Origin: Paenibacillus_V sp046244365
GTDB taxonomy: Bacteria > Bacillota > Bacilli > Paenibacillales > NBRC-103111
Assembly: GCF_046244365.1 (NCBI RefSeq)
Contig: NZ_CP176395.1
Coordinates: forward strand, 7,936,001 to 8,000,000
Length of the DNA stretch: 64,000 bases
Direction: 5' to 3'
Below, in pieces: positions 16,588-25,255 of this stretch. Made by a program: the position numbers and the translations under genes. Within the stretch, counting starts at the first letter, position 1. The number at the start of each line of letters is the position of its first letter. A model generated the notes under the pieces. It made no database searches. It saw nothing but the letters and a program-made list of their open reading frames with translations, and was not told the origin of the DNA.

Positions 16588-19185
16588 ATGGATTATTACG
16601 CGTCCGCTTACATGGGCGTTTTCTTAGACGAGCTGGACGAACAGCTGCAAATGCTGGATACGGGGCTGCTCAAGCTGGAGCAGGATTGCACCGACATGAA
16701 GACCGTATCGAACATTTTCCGTGCCGCCCATACGCTTAAAGGCTCTGCAGCCGCCATGGGCTTCGACCCGCTCAAGGATTTGACGCACAGCATCGAGAAC
16801 GTATTCGAGCTGATCCGCAACCGCGAGCTCGCGGTCAGCGCTTCGATCATCGACGCCTTGTTTCATTCCATCGACTACATGAAAGTATTGAAGCAAGCGA
16901 TTTGCGACGGAACCCTTGGAGAACAGAACATTCAGCCGTTGGCCGACAGGCTCGCGCTTATATACAAGCAAGCCAAAGGAGGAGGAGGCGGTGCTCCCGG
17001 GGAACCGTCCCCTGCCGGAGAGGAACAAGCCGAAGAAGCGGAGCGGCCCGCTTCCCCGCTCATCCGCTTCGACGATTACCAGAAAGAAGTCGTGCTGAGC
17101 GCCATCCAGGACGACTTTCAGGTCATGGCCATCTATGTCAGCCTGATGAGCGACGCCGTGATGAAATCGGCCCGCGCCCTGCTCATCTTCAATAATTTGA
17201 AGGAATTCGGGGAAGTCGTCGTCTCCTACCCAGGCACGGAAGAGATACAGGACGAGCAAACGTTTCAAGGAAGCCTCGTGTTCATTTTTGCGACCAAAGC
17301 CAACCGGCAGTCGTTCATTCAAAGCATGAGCCGCATTTCCGAGATCGACACCTTCCATATCGAATCGATCAACCGTCATAATCTCGACAGCTACTGCGGC
17401 AGCTCGCCGGTTCCGAACGCGCAGCCTGCAGAGGTTCATTGCGAAGAGACTGCCGATGAACTGCCGAAGGCAATCGTGGAAACCGACGGCAAACTGAAGG
17501 TAAGCCAAACGGTTCGCGTCGATGTCGATCGTCTGGAGAAGCTGCTTAACTTCGTCGGCGAGCTGATTATCGACAATACCCGGCTGCAGCAATTCCAAAG
17601 CCGGTTTAACGAGCATTTCAAGGAGCATGAGGACGCCGGCGTGCTGAACGATATATGCAGCCATCTCGGCCGGGTCATCTCCGATCTGCAGGACGGCATG
17701 ATGAAAACGCGCATGCTGCCGATCGAACAACTGTTCAACCGGTTTCCGCGGGTCGTTCGCGATGCGGCACAGCTCGTAGGCAAAGAGATCGATTTCGTCA
17801 TGGAAGGGAAAGAAACCGAGCTCGACCGCACTTTGATCGAGGAAATCAGCGATCCGATCATTCATATTTTGCGCAACGCGGCCGACCACGGACTCGAAAG
17901 CCCGGAAGAGCGGGAACGCGCAGGCAAGACTAGACGAGGCAAGCTCGTGCTCAAAGCGGCTCATCAGGAAAACCAGATCGTCATTTCGATTGCGGACGAC
18001 GGCCGCGGGATCGACCCGGAGAAGGTCAAGCAATCGTCGATTCGCAAGGGCTTTATCACCGCCGAGGAAGCAAGCCGGATGACCGACAAGGAGCTTGTCT
18101 TTCTCATCTTCCATTCCGGCGTTTCCACGGCGGAGACCATTACGGACTTGTCCGGCCGCGGCGTCGGCATGGACATTGTGCGCGCGCGCATCGAGAAGCT
18201 TAACGGCATTATCGACATCGATACGTCACCCGGCGAGGGTACGGTCATCACGATCAAGCTGCCGTTAACACTGGCTATCATTCGCTCGCTGCTCGTGAAG
18301 CTCGGCGAAGGTACGTTTGCGATTCCGCTCGTCAACGTGATCGAAATCGTCCGGCTGCAGCAAGATGAGATCAAGACGATACAGGGCCGGGAGGTATGCA
18401 TCATACGCGGTACCGTATTTCCGCTTATCCGCATGCACCGCAAAATGAACTTTGCGCAGGACGATACGGCCGATGCGAATAAGCGGCTCTTCGTAGTCGT
18501 CGTCGGCATCGCCGACAAGCGGGTATGCCTCGTTGTCGATAAAACCGTCGGCAATCAGGAAATCGTAATCAAATCGCTCGGCCGGTTCGTCGGCGATGTT
18601 CCCTACCTATCCGGCTCGACCATTCTTGGAGACGGCAATGTAGCCCTGATCTTCGATGTCGGCGCGATCGTGAAGGAAGAAGGCTCCCTGCTCGCTTCGC
18701 ATGTGGCGGAGCAGCAGGAGAAGGCTGCGAAGAATGCCGAGCTTCAGCAGCTCGTGACGTTCACGCTGGCGGACGAGCAATATGCGCTGAACATTCACAA
18801 GGTTAAGGAAATCATCAAAGTGCCGCCGATTACGAAAATGGTGAACGCTCCCTCCCACATGCTTGGACTCGTCAACCTGCGCGGAGCGCTTCTTCCCGTC
18901 TTCGATCTTCGCCGCAGCTTCGGGTTGCCCCCGGAGGATCACAGCGACGAATCGCGGATCATCGTCGTGGAAACGAACCGGCGGGACGTAGGCATTCTAA
19001 TCGATCAAGTCACCGAAGTGCTGAAGGTGCCGAGCAAAGAGATCGAAGCTGCGCCCAGCCACACAGGGAAAGCCGACAGCCGCATGATCAGCGGCATTTA
19101 CAAGAATGGCGAGCGGTTCGTCGTGCTGCTCGACATCGACCGCGCCCTTCGCGAAAACGAGCTGCCTCAGGAGTGCTACGCGTAA
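16588..19185 (+). CDS. cheA: CheA histidine kinase with an extra C-terminal CheW domain
   Basis: 865 residues, longer than the usual ~650-700. Hpt domain ~5-110 with phospho-acceptor His48 in AAHTLKGSAAAMGF; a P2-like segment ~160-285; dimerisation helices ~315-370; ATPase with N-box LRNAADHGLES (~424), G1 DDGRGID (~470) and G2 GRGVGMDIV (~522). The normal CheW-like regulatory domain (~565-700) is followed by a second complete one (~719-860, QQLVTFTLADEQYALNIHKVKEI). Thirteen bases after cheW. All catalytic motifs are intact. The two CheW modules plus free CheW suggest an unusual array stoichiometry. No CheY, CheB or CheR gene lies in the cluster. Confidence 0.93.
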   Translation: MDYYASAYMGVFLDELDEQLQMLDTGLLKLEQDCTDMKTVSNIFRAAHTLKGSAAAMGFDPLKDLTHSIENVFELIRNRELAVSASIIDALFHSIDYMKVLKQAICDGTLGEQNIQPLADRLALIYKQAKGGGGGAPGEPSPAGEEQAEEAERPASPLIRFDDYQKEVVLSAIQDDFQVMAIYVSLMSDAVMKSARALLIFNNLKEFGEVVVSYPGTEEIQDEQTFQGSLVFIFATKANRQSFIQSMSRISEIDTFHIESINRHNLDSYCGSSPVPNAQPAEVHCEETADELPKAIVETDGKLKVSQTVRVDVDRLEKLLNFVGELIIDNTRLQQFQSRFNEHFKEHEDAGVLNDICSHLGRVISDLQDGMMKTRMLPIEQLFNRFPRVVRDAAQLVGKEIDFVMEGKETELDRTLIEEISDPIIHILRNAADHGLESPEERERAGKTRRGKLVLKAAHQENQIVISIADDGRGIDPEKVKQSSIRKGFITAEEASRMTDKELVFLIFHSGVSTAETITDLSGRGVGMDIVRARIEKLNGIIDIDTSPGEGTVITIKLPLTLAIIRSLLVKLGEGTFAIPLVNVIEIVRLQQDEIKTIQGREVCIIRGTVFPLIRMHRKMNFAQDDTADANKRLFVVVVGIADKRVCLVVDKTVGNQEIVIKSLGRFVGDVPYLSGSTILGDGNVALIFDVGAIVKEEGSLLASHVAEQQEKAAKNAELQQLVTFTLADEQYALNIHKVKEIIKVPPITKMVNAPSHMLGLVNLRGALLPVFDLRRSFGLPPEDHSDESRIIVVETNRRDVGILIDQVTEVLKVPSKEIEAAPSHTGKADSRMISGIYKNGERFVVLLDIDRALRENELPQECYA

Positions 19186-19225
19186 GCTTTTGGCCGGAAT
19201 TTTTCTTTGAAAGGCGGTGCTAATT

Positions 19226-19570
19226 ATGGTAATCACCAAACGCGACAATATCCGGGTTTTGTGGTGGGACAAGGATATAACGCTCAAAAACATTGACGAT
19301 TTCCGGCTCGCCGTATGGAAATTGCTCGACTCCGACGAGGCGCATCTCGTGCTCGACCTGCGCCAAGTGGCTTATATAAACAGTTCCGCTCTTGGGGTCG
19401 TTGCCGATGCGGTGCTCCAAGGCCGGCGTCATCAGAAGCAACTGGTGATCACGGGCATCGAACCGACGGTATACGAAATATTCAACATCGTGAAGTTCGG
19501 CACGTTCATTAAGCTGTTCAAGCAGCTTGACGACGCAGTGGCCTACATTCAGACCTTGCCGGCAAAATAA
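19226..19570 (+). CDS. STAS-domain anti-sigma-factor antagonist-like protein
   Basis: 114 residues from ATG 19226 after an AAGGCGGTG site. STAS fold with the phosphorylatable Ser in VAYINSSALGVVADAV (~50-65), the same position as in SpoIIAA/RsbV. It follows cheA by ~40 bases and precedes an RsbW-type kinase gene, so the pair looks like a partner-switching module inside a chemosensory operon. Confidence 0.85.
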   Translation: MVITKRDNIRVLWWDKDITLKNIDDFRLAVWKLLDSDEAHLVLDLRQVAYINSSALGVVADAVLQGRRHQKQLVITGIEPTVYEIFNIVKFGTFIKLFKQLDDAVAYIQTLPAK

Positions 19571-19607
19571 CGCGAACCCATTCATTCATAACGGAGGGCG
19601 GTCAGCC

Positions 19608-20054
19608 ATGGCCTGTTTGCAAAACAGCGTCGTCAGCATGGACAAATGCTTGGAGGTACGGGATTGCGATGACATTCTGACAGCCATGCAAATGACGAGG
19701 ACCATAGCGGAGGAACTAGGTTTCAGCCCTGAAGAAACGTTGTTCTTGCAGCTTGCGACCGAGGAAGCGTGCACGAATGCCTATGACCACGGCGCTATGA
19801 AACGTACCGGTTATTTTGAAATTCAATGGACGGCGCATGCGGCGACCATCCAGATCTGCGTCCGCCAGGAAAGCCGTCCTTTCGACATCGACCTGCGGGC
19901 CTTGACGGAACTTACGGAACGCAACGACGGCCTGCGTGGAAGAGGCCTGATTCTGATCGCCGGCCTGATGGACGAGCTAGGTGTCGTTAGCCACGGAACG
20001 CAAGTAACCTTTTCGATGAAGAAGACACGCAAACCTCCGAGCCACGAACGGTAG
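19608..20054 (+). CDS. RsbW/SpoIIAB-type serine kinase / anti-sigma regulatory ATPase
   Basis: 148 residues from ATG 19608 with GGAGGG upstream. GHKL ATPase features: N-box ATEEACTNAYDHG (~50-62) and a G2-type motif GLRGRGLILIAGLMDELGV (~105). In known systems such proteins phosphorylate the STAS partner and sequester a sigma factor or other target. No sigma factor is encoded nearby, so the downstream target is unknown. It ends 124 bases before the third MCP gene. Confidence 0.85.
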   Translation: MACLQNSVVSMDKCLEVRDCDDILTAMQMTRTIAEELGFSPEETLFLQLATEEACTNAYDHGAMKRTGYFEIQWTAHAATIQICVRQESRPFDIDLRALTELTERNDGLRGRGLILIAGLMDELGVVSHGTQVTFSMKKTRKPPSHER

Positions 20055-20131
20055 AGGCTCAGCCAGCAAGCCGGCCGGAAGCCGCGGCATTTCAAACCTA
20101 TAGACTTTTTGACGGACAGACCAAAGCTTAG

Positions 20132-20140
20132 CCCCCCCCC
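20132..20140. repeat. Poly-C tract (9 bp) before the third MCP gene
   Basis: A run of nine C, ending 38 bases upstream of the ATG at 20179, in an otherwise ordinary 124-bp spacer. Homopolymer C/G tracts in leaders are prone to slipped-strand length change. Confidence 0.8.
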
Positions 20141-20178
20141 TGTACCACCAGCTCGTAAACGCCGGAAGGAGAACAACC

Positions 20179-21798
20179 ATGAAACTGAATATCGGCGTCA
20201 AGCTGGTAGCCATCTCGCTCATTCTGCTGATCGTCCCCGCGCTCATAACCGGGTATATCGGATACAGCAACGCCAAAGAGCAGCTTAATGAAGCCGGCGC
20301 CACCGGCCTCAAAAACAACGTCCGTATGGCCGTAGAAATGATCGGCGCCCTGGATAAGGAAGTTAAGCAAGGAAAGATCTCGCTCGAGGAAGCGCAGGAA
20401 CAGGTCAAGCAAAAGCTCCTAGGCTCCAAACGGCAGGACAATACGCGTCCCGTCAACCCCAAAATCGATGTAGGCGCCAACGGCTATATGTTCGTGCTGG
20501 ATCAAAAGGGCGGCATGCTCGCCCATCCGAGCGCCGAAGGCAAAAACATGTGGGAGAATAAATCGGCCGACGGACGTTTTTTTACACAGGAGATCATCAA
20601 GGTAGGGCTTAACGGCGGCGGCTTCATCTATTACGACTGGACGCTGCCGAACAATCCCGAAGAGGAAGCGCAAAAAATCACGTATTCTGAAGTCGATCCG
20701 GCTTGGGGCTGGATCGTTTGCGCCGGCTCCTATATGATGGATTTCAATTCGGGAGCGGATCGTATTCTGAAAGCCGTTCTGATTACGATGCTTGTTGCAC
20801 TTGCCGCAGGCGTTTTCGTTATTTATATTCTTTCCCGCCATATCGCCACACCGATTACGGTTATTACCAATCAGGTACGGCAGGTCGCCGGAGGCAACTT
20901 GGGCATGGAACCGCTCCGGTTCAAAAACCACAGCAAGGACGAGATCGGCCAGCTTGCCTTGTACACCAACGAGATGGTCGTCAGCTTGCAAGGCTTGATC
21001 GGCCATATCGGGGATTCCGCGCAAAATGTGGCGGCCGCCTCCCAGCAAATATCCGCAACGATGGATGAAATCGCCAGGGGCAGCACCAACCAAGCCGATT
21101 CCGCCCAAACGATCAACGATTCCTTCCGCGCGCTTTCTTCGCTTATCGACGACGTTAGCCGAAATGCGGAGCATGCGGTCGATTTATCCGGGCAGACGAA
21201 ACAAACCGCTGAAAAAGGAAGCAGCGATGTCCATGCATCCGTCGAAGCGATGGGACGCGTATCGGAGCAAATGTCGCTGCTGCAGAACGATTCGCAGCAA
21301 ATCGGCGACATCATCGAGGTCATCGACGAGATTGCCGAGCAGACGAATTTGCTGGCATTGAACGCCGCGATCGAAGCGGCCAGAGCCGGCGATCAAGGCA
21401 AAGGGTTCGCCGTCGTCGCGGACGAAGTCCGCAAGCTGGCGGAACGCAGCGGCGAGGCGACGAAGCAGATCGCTTCCATTATCCGGGTCATGCAGAACAA
21501 TACCCGGGAGAGCGTGAACGCCGTCGATCATGCCGTTACCCTGTCGCACCGGATCGGCACCGAGTTCTCCAACATCGTGACGAAGGTCAACGAGACCGCC
21601 TCGCAGGTAAACGGCATTTCGCAAGCGAGCGGCATGCAAACGGCACGGTTCGGCCAGGTGCTGCAGGCCGTCGAGGCGATAGCCGCCTCCAGCGAGGAAG
21701 CCGCCGCCGCAACGGAGGAGACGGCATCCGTCTCTCAATCGCTCGCTCACCAGGCCGAGCAGCTTAACGAAAGGCTGTCCGCCTTTAAAGTAAGGTAG
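20179..21798 (+). CDS. Methyl-accepting chemotaxis protein 3 (single Cache sensor)
   Basis: 539 residues with GGAGAA upstream. TM1 ~9-29; extracellular sCache_2-type domain ~35-190 (GYMFVLDQKGGMLAHPSAEGKNMWENK, GFIYYDW, YSEVDPAWGWIVCAGSYM); TM2 ~195-217; HAMP; signalling hairpin with EQTNLLALNAAIEAARAGDQ. Cache domains of this class often bind small carboxylates. Last gene of the sensory cluster. Confidence 0.92.
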   Translation: MKLNIGVKLVAISLILLIVPALITGYIGYSNAKEQLNEAGATGLKNNVRMAVEMIGALDKEVKQGKISLEEAQEQVKQKLLGSKRQDNTRPVNPKIDVGANGYMFVLDQKGGMLAHPSAEGKNMWENKSADGRFFTQEIIKVGLNGGGFIYYDWTLPNNPEEEAQKITYSEVDPAWGWIVCAGSYMMDFNSGADRILKAVLITMLVALAAGVFVIYILSRHIATPITVITNQVRQVAGGNLGMEPLRFKNHSKDEIGQLALYTNEMVVSLQGLIGHIGDSAQNVAAASQQISATMDEIARGSTNQADSAQTINDSFRALSSLIDDVSRNAEHAVDLSGQTKQTAEKGSSDVHASVEAMGRVSEQMSLLQNDSQQIGDIIEVIDEIAEQTNLLALNAAIEAARAGDQGKGFAVVADEVRKLAERSGEATKQIASIIRVMQNNTRESVNAVDHAVTLSHRIGTEFSNIVTKVNETASQVNGISQASGMQTARFGQVLQAVEAIAASSEEAAAATEETASVSQSLAHQAEQLNERLSAFKVR

Positions 21799-21891
21799 TT
21801 TTATAGGAACGCGTTCGCTTCGCCCAGCTTCGCATCCAAAGGGCGCTGTCCCAGAAGGTACCGAATCAACCAGTCCCAAAATAGGAACGAA

Positions 21892-22053
21892 GGGGCTGTT
21901 CCAAAAGGGTAGAGCGGAATGGGCCAGTCCCAAAATTTAAATAAATAAGCTTCCAAAACCACTGCCAAAGTGGGGATGGAAGCTTATTTGTTTGTTAATT
22001 TAGCACTCTAAGTGGGACGTGAAAATGGCAAAAATGACTTTTGGGACAGCCCC
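21892..22053. mobile_element. MITE-like element with GGGGCTGTYCCAAAAG ends
   Basis: The ends GGGGCTGTTCCAAAAGG (21892-) and the complement of CTTTTGGGACAGCCCC (-22053) are inverted repeats. Inside lies a second inverted repeat, AAATAAGCTTCCA (21943-21955) with TGGAAGCTTATTT (21977-21989). A degraded extra end (GGGCGCTGTCCCAGAAGG, 21841-) lies just upstream. No transposase fits in 162 bp. Ends of this kind are known from IS1182-type elements; that family assignment is from memory. Confidence 0.6.
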
Positions 22054-22400
22054 TTTTTAGGTGACAGCCAACACCTTATTGCCTCACCGCGCGCTGAGCG
22101 CTGCGCTCGGCTCAAAAAACAGAATAGAAAAATTCATTCGAGCAACGATATGCGTCATATCCTCGCCGAATTACTTTGTAGTTCAGATGTGATTCAAAGA
22201 GATACAGATGTTTATGATCTAGCCTTTGCGACTAGACGACCTGGTTCGCATAACATCCATATTTATATCATACGCCTTTCCCCCTGCGCGCTTGCGGCGT
22301 TGCACGGCTTCGGTCAGACCACATGCAGCCGCATGATGAGAGCTAATCTTTTCACAGACTATCGATCGAGCTCGTTCTCGGAGTACCGAATAGCAAGCTT
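22054..22400. other. Intergenic stretch without recognisable gene
   Basis: A 131-codon open frame crosses this stretch but has no ribosome site and no family resemblance. It contains a GC-rich hairpin (GCGCTGAGCGCTGCGC). Probably non-coding remnants. Confidence 0.4.
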
Positions 22401-22405
22401 GTGCT

Positions 22406-22590
22406 AACTGGAAAACATGCTGTTCATTTCCCTATTTTGAGGATTGTTTTCCCCACTAACTGGAAAACATGTCGTTAATAAAGCTGCATATCGGCTTTTT
22501 CGCGAAGATACCGATAAAATAACTGGAGGTTTTCTAGTTAGATGCTTTTCTAAAGCCATTTGAACGAAACAACTGGAGGTTTTCCAGTTA
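22406..22590. repeat. Short interspersed repeats, AACTGGAAAAC type
   Basis: TAACTGGAAAACATG at 22406-22420 and 22457-22471; the palindromic form AACTGGAGGTTTTCTAGTT at 22521-22539 and AACTGGAGGTTTTCCAGTT at 22571-22589. The second pair contains both orientations of the first. No gene overlaps. From 22600 to 23010 nothing further is recognised. Confidence 0.75.
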
Positions 22591-23010
22591 GACGGTGTAT
22601 CCAGACTCGGCCATGGCACCCGGTCAAGCGGATAGCCTTCCCTCGTTAGCCGGCTCATGCTTCGGCAGCATAATCTTGGGAGGTAATATTGAACTCGTAC
22701 CGGGCAAGGGTATTGCGCCGGCCGGGAAGCGAACCCAAAATTACCGCCGCTTCTAAAACGGTCATCTGCTTGAAATAACGCCCCCAAGAAGCTATCGGAT
22801 CATGCGGAAATAAGGGCTACATTGGCGTTAGCGGATTTTCGAGGCGTTATTTGTCACGAAGAACCTCCTCCTTAAAGCATAGCGCCTTTTCAGGCCGCTA
22901 TTTCCCCTAAATGTGCAGATTCCGTTCCATTTTACTTCATTTATCAAAAATAGCTCCTTCAAAATCCGCTATCCCTTTTGAATACCTCTCAGCCGTCGCT
23001 TTCCGGACGC

Positions 23011-24420
23011 TTACCGATGAAGCAGTCGTCCGTCCGCCCCTTGCCCTCCCTCTTCATCCGGCAAAGCCTCGTTAAACAACCGCAGCAGCTCCTCCTCATC
23101 CGCCAGCCCGGCAAAATAAAGCTGCAAGCACTCCCCGAGCCGAAACAGCTGTTCCCCGCTCAGGTTGATCCGGTCGCAGGACGCCACATACGGGGTCATT
23201 TCCCTATGCAGCTCCAGACGGGACGGCTTGCGGGGGAGTTCCACCTTTTCGTATTCGGTAACCCACTTGCTGGCGGGCAAGCTGAACGTATGCTTGCGAA
23301 TGTGCGTCTGGGCAGCGTCGGAGGCAAGAAAGTCAGCCAGGCACAGCGCCGCCTCCTTCTGCTTGGAATGAGCGCTCACGGCAAGGCCGGTAGCCAGCAG
23401 CAGCGTTTCTCCGCCCTCCAGACGGGGAAGCTGGGCGATATCGTATTCGAATTCCGCATCCTTCAGTTCATTCAGCCTGTAGTAGGTCGTCAGAATGACC
23501 GATACCTTCTGCTGCATAAACAGCTTCTCCGGCGAATAGTCCCCCATCGCCATAGCCAGAGGAAACATGCCTTCCTCGTGAACCAGCTCACGCAGCTTGC
23601 GCAGTCCGGACAGCGCCCCGGGTCTTTCCGGAAGCAGCTTCCCGGAAGAATCCCTTTCGAAGCGGACTCCGTTCTGCAGCATGAAGACAGGCCACCTCCG
23701 AATCGAAGAAAGCTGAAAAAACATCCCGAATCGGCTCGGAGCCTTCAACTGGCGCAGCAACCCGGACAAATCGTCCCACGTCCAGCCGTTAGCCGGACCG
23801 TACAGCCTTTTCTCCCGCAAATGCGCGGCGTTGTAGCACACAATTACCGGGGAATAAACGAACGGCTGGGCAAGAAGCATGCCCGCCTCGTCCGTTTCGA
23901 ACATGGTGCGAACGAACGGATAGACGTCTTCCTTGCACGCCGTTTTTTCAAGCAGCTGCTGAGCGCCCGTTTCCCGCAGACGCATCGAATCTATGTCGCT
24001 GACGGTAAATACATCCAGCATCCCGAGGCGAAGGAGGCTTTCGATGCCGCCGTCGTCCTGAGGAAGCTCCACGATCTCGACTTGAATGTGCGGATGGCGG
24101 TCATGAAACAGGCGGAGGAGCTCCTCCATGCCGGTTTCCCGGATTAAGGAAGGGGAAACGCCAAAACGCACGGATGCCTGCTCCATTTGCACGGCTACCT
24201 GCGTGCCGACGCGAGGGATTTTGACGATCATCCCTTGCTCCAGCAGTTGATCGAGCACCTGCCTCACGGAATTTTTGCTTAACCGATACTGCTCGCTCAG
24301 CGTCGTTTCCGACGGCAAAAAATCTCCTGGTTTATAGCTGCCTGTCATAATTTCTTGACGAATGGACGCCATCATCGATTTCATTCTCGCGTGAAAAGTA
24401 CCACGGTCCGGTCTGGTCAT
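23011..24420 (-). CDS. GntR-type DNA-binding domain fused to a solute-binding-protein fold
   Basis: 469 residues. Residues ~10-75 are a GntR winged helix (IRQEIMTGSYKPGDFLPSETTLSEQYRLSKNSVRQVLDQLLEQGMIVKIPRVGT). Residues ~85-430 match an extracellular sugar-binding-protein (type 1) fold (RETGMEELLRLFHDRHPHIQVEIVELP; ANGWTWDDLSGLLRQL; MQQKVSVILTTYYRL; LADFLASDAAQTHIRKHTFSLPAS). There is no signal peptide or lipobox, so the binding fold is cytosolic and probably acts as the ligand sensor. Target genes are not adjacent. Confidence 0.85.
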   Translation of the reverse strand: MTRPDRGTFHARMKSMMASIRQEIMTGSYKPGDFLPSETTLSEQYRLSKNSVRQVLDQLLEQGMIVKIPRVGTQVAVQMEQASVRFGVSPSLIRETGMEELLRLFHDRHPHIQVEIVELPQDDGGIESLLRLGMLDVFTVSDIDSMRLRETGAQQLLEKTACKEDVYPFVRTMFETDEAGMLLAQPFVYSPVIVCYNAAHLREKRLYGPANGWTWDDLSGLLRQLKAPSRFGMFFQLSSIRRWPVFMLQNGVRFERDSSGKLLPERPGALSGLRKLRELVHEEGMFPLAMAMGDYSPEKLFMQQKVSVILTTYYRLNELKDAEFEYDIAQLPRLEGGETLLLATGLAVSAHSKQKEAALCLADFLASDAAQTHIRKHTFSLPASKWVTEYEKVELPRKPSRLELHREMTPYVASCDRINLSGEQLFRLGECLQLYFAGLADEEELLRLFNEALPDEEGGQGADGRLLHR

Positions 24421-24567
24421 CGTAAGCTCGCTCCCCGTCTATGTTCCACCATAGAATCATTGGTTTTTATCTAGTATACAAAAATGCGAAAACATTATCT
24501 ACCGTCATAAAAACGCGCTTTTTCAGGGAGAAAAAGAGGGAGAAGAGTGACTGGATTTATTTCCCAA

Positions 24568-24617
24568 CAAAAAAAAAGGCTGCGCCGTAAGCAACTGATT
24601 TGCTCTACGGCGCAGCC
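24568..24617 (-). terminator. Terminator after folE
   Basis: Perfect 12-bp stem GGCTGCGCCGTA / TACGGCGCAGCC with a 16-base loop; a 10-base A run on the plus strand becomes the U tract for minus-strand transcription. Confidence 0.9.
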
Positions 24618-24631
24618 TGTAATCCGATAAC

Positions 24632-25222
24632 CTATTCTTTGATGAGTGACAGAAACTCCGAGCGCGACGCGGCATCCGTACGGAAAATACCGCGCACCGC
24701 CGAGGTAACGGTTTTGCTGCCCGGCTTTTTTACGCCCCGGGAGCACATGCACAAATGCTCGCCCTCCACCACGACCATGATGCCATGGGGCTTCAGCACA
24801 TCGTCCATAATATCCGCGATTTCGGACGTGATTCGCTCCTGTACCTGCAGCTTGCGGGTTACCGCTTCGACGAGACGGGCGAATTTGCTCAATCCGGCAA
24901 TTTTGCCGCTAGGGATATATCCGATATGCACCTTGCCGAAAAATGGCGCCATATGATGCTCGCATTGGCTGTAATAAACGACATCCTTAACGATGACGAG
25001 CTCTTCGTGCTTCTCGTCGAACGTAACGCCCAGCACCTCGCGCGGATCCGCGTCATAGCCGCTGAAAATTTCCTCGTACATGCGCGTCACCCGGGCCGGC
25101 GTTTCGAGCAGCCCTTCGCGGTCGACGTCTTCCCCGATCAAACGCAAAATTTCCCTGACATGCTCTTCGATCTTGGCCCGGTTCTCTACGACTCTCTCAT
25201 TGCGATATTCTTTCGCAGGCAT
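24632..25222 (-). CDS. folE: GTP cyclohydrolase I
   Basis: 196 residues from ATG 25222 with GGAGGT upstream (an in-frame start 15 bases earlier overlaps that site). Zn ligands Cys87 and His90 in QCEHHMAPF and Cys158 in HLCMCSRGV are present, as is the catalytic-core segment GLSKFARLVEAVTRKLQVQERIT. It converts GTP to dihydroneopterin triphosphate, the first step of tetrahydrofolate (and possibly other pterin) synthesis, in the cytosol. No other folate genes are adjacent. Confidence 0.96.
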   Translation of the reverse strand: MPAKEYRNERVVENRAKIEEHVREILRLIGEDVDREGLLETPARVTRMYEEIFSGYDADPREVLGVTFDEKHEELVIVKDVVYYSQCEHHMAPFFGKVHIGYIPSGKIAGLSKFARLVEAVTRKLQVQERITSEIADIMDDVLKPHGIMVVVEGEHLCMCSRGVKKPGSKTVTSAVRGIFRTDAASRSEFLSLIKE

Positions 25223-25255
25223 GGTTTCAACCTCCACTCTAGATCTCTATAACTC

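Noticed and set aside
16624..18114. 496-codon antisense frame within cheA
   Set aside because: Pure shadow of a strongly conserved gene; no start signals.
22012..22407. 131-codon open frame after the MITE-like element
   Set aside because: Starts inside the element's right end, lacks a ribosome site and shows no recognisable protein pattern.
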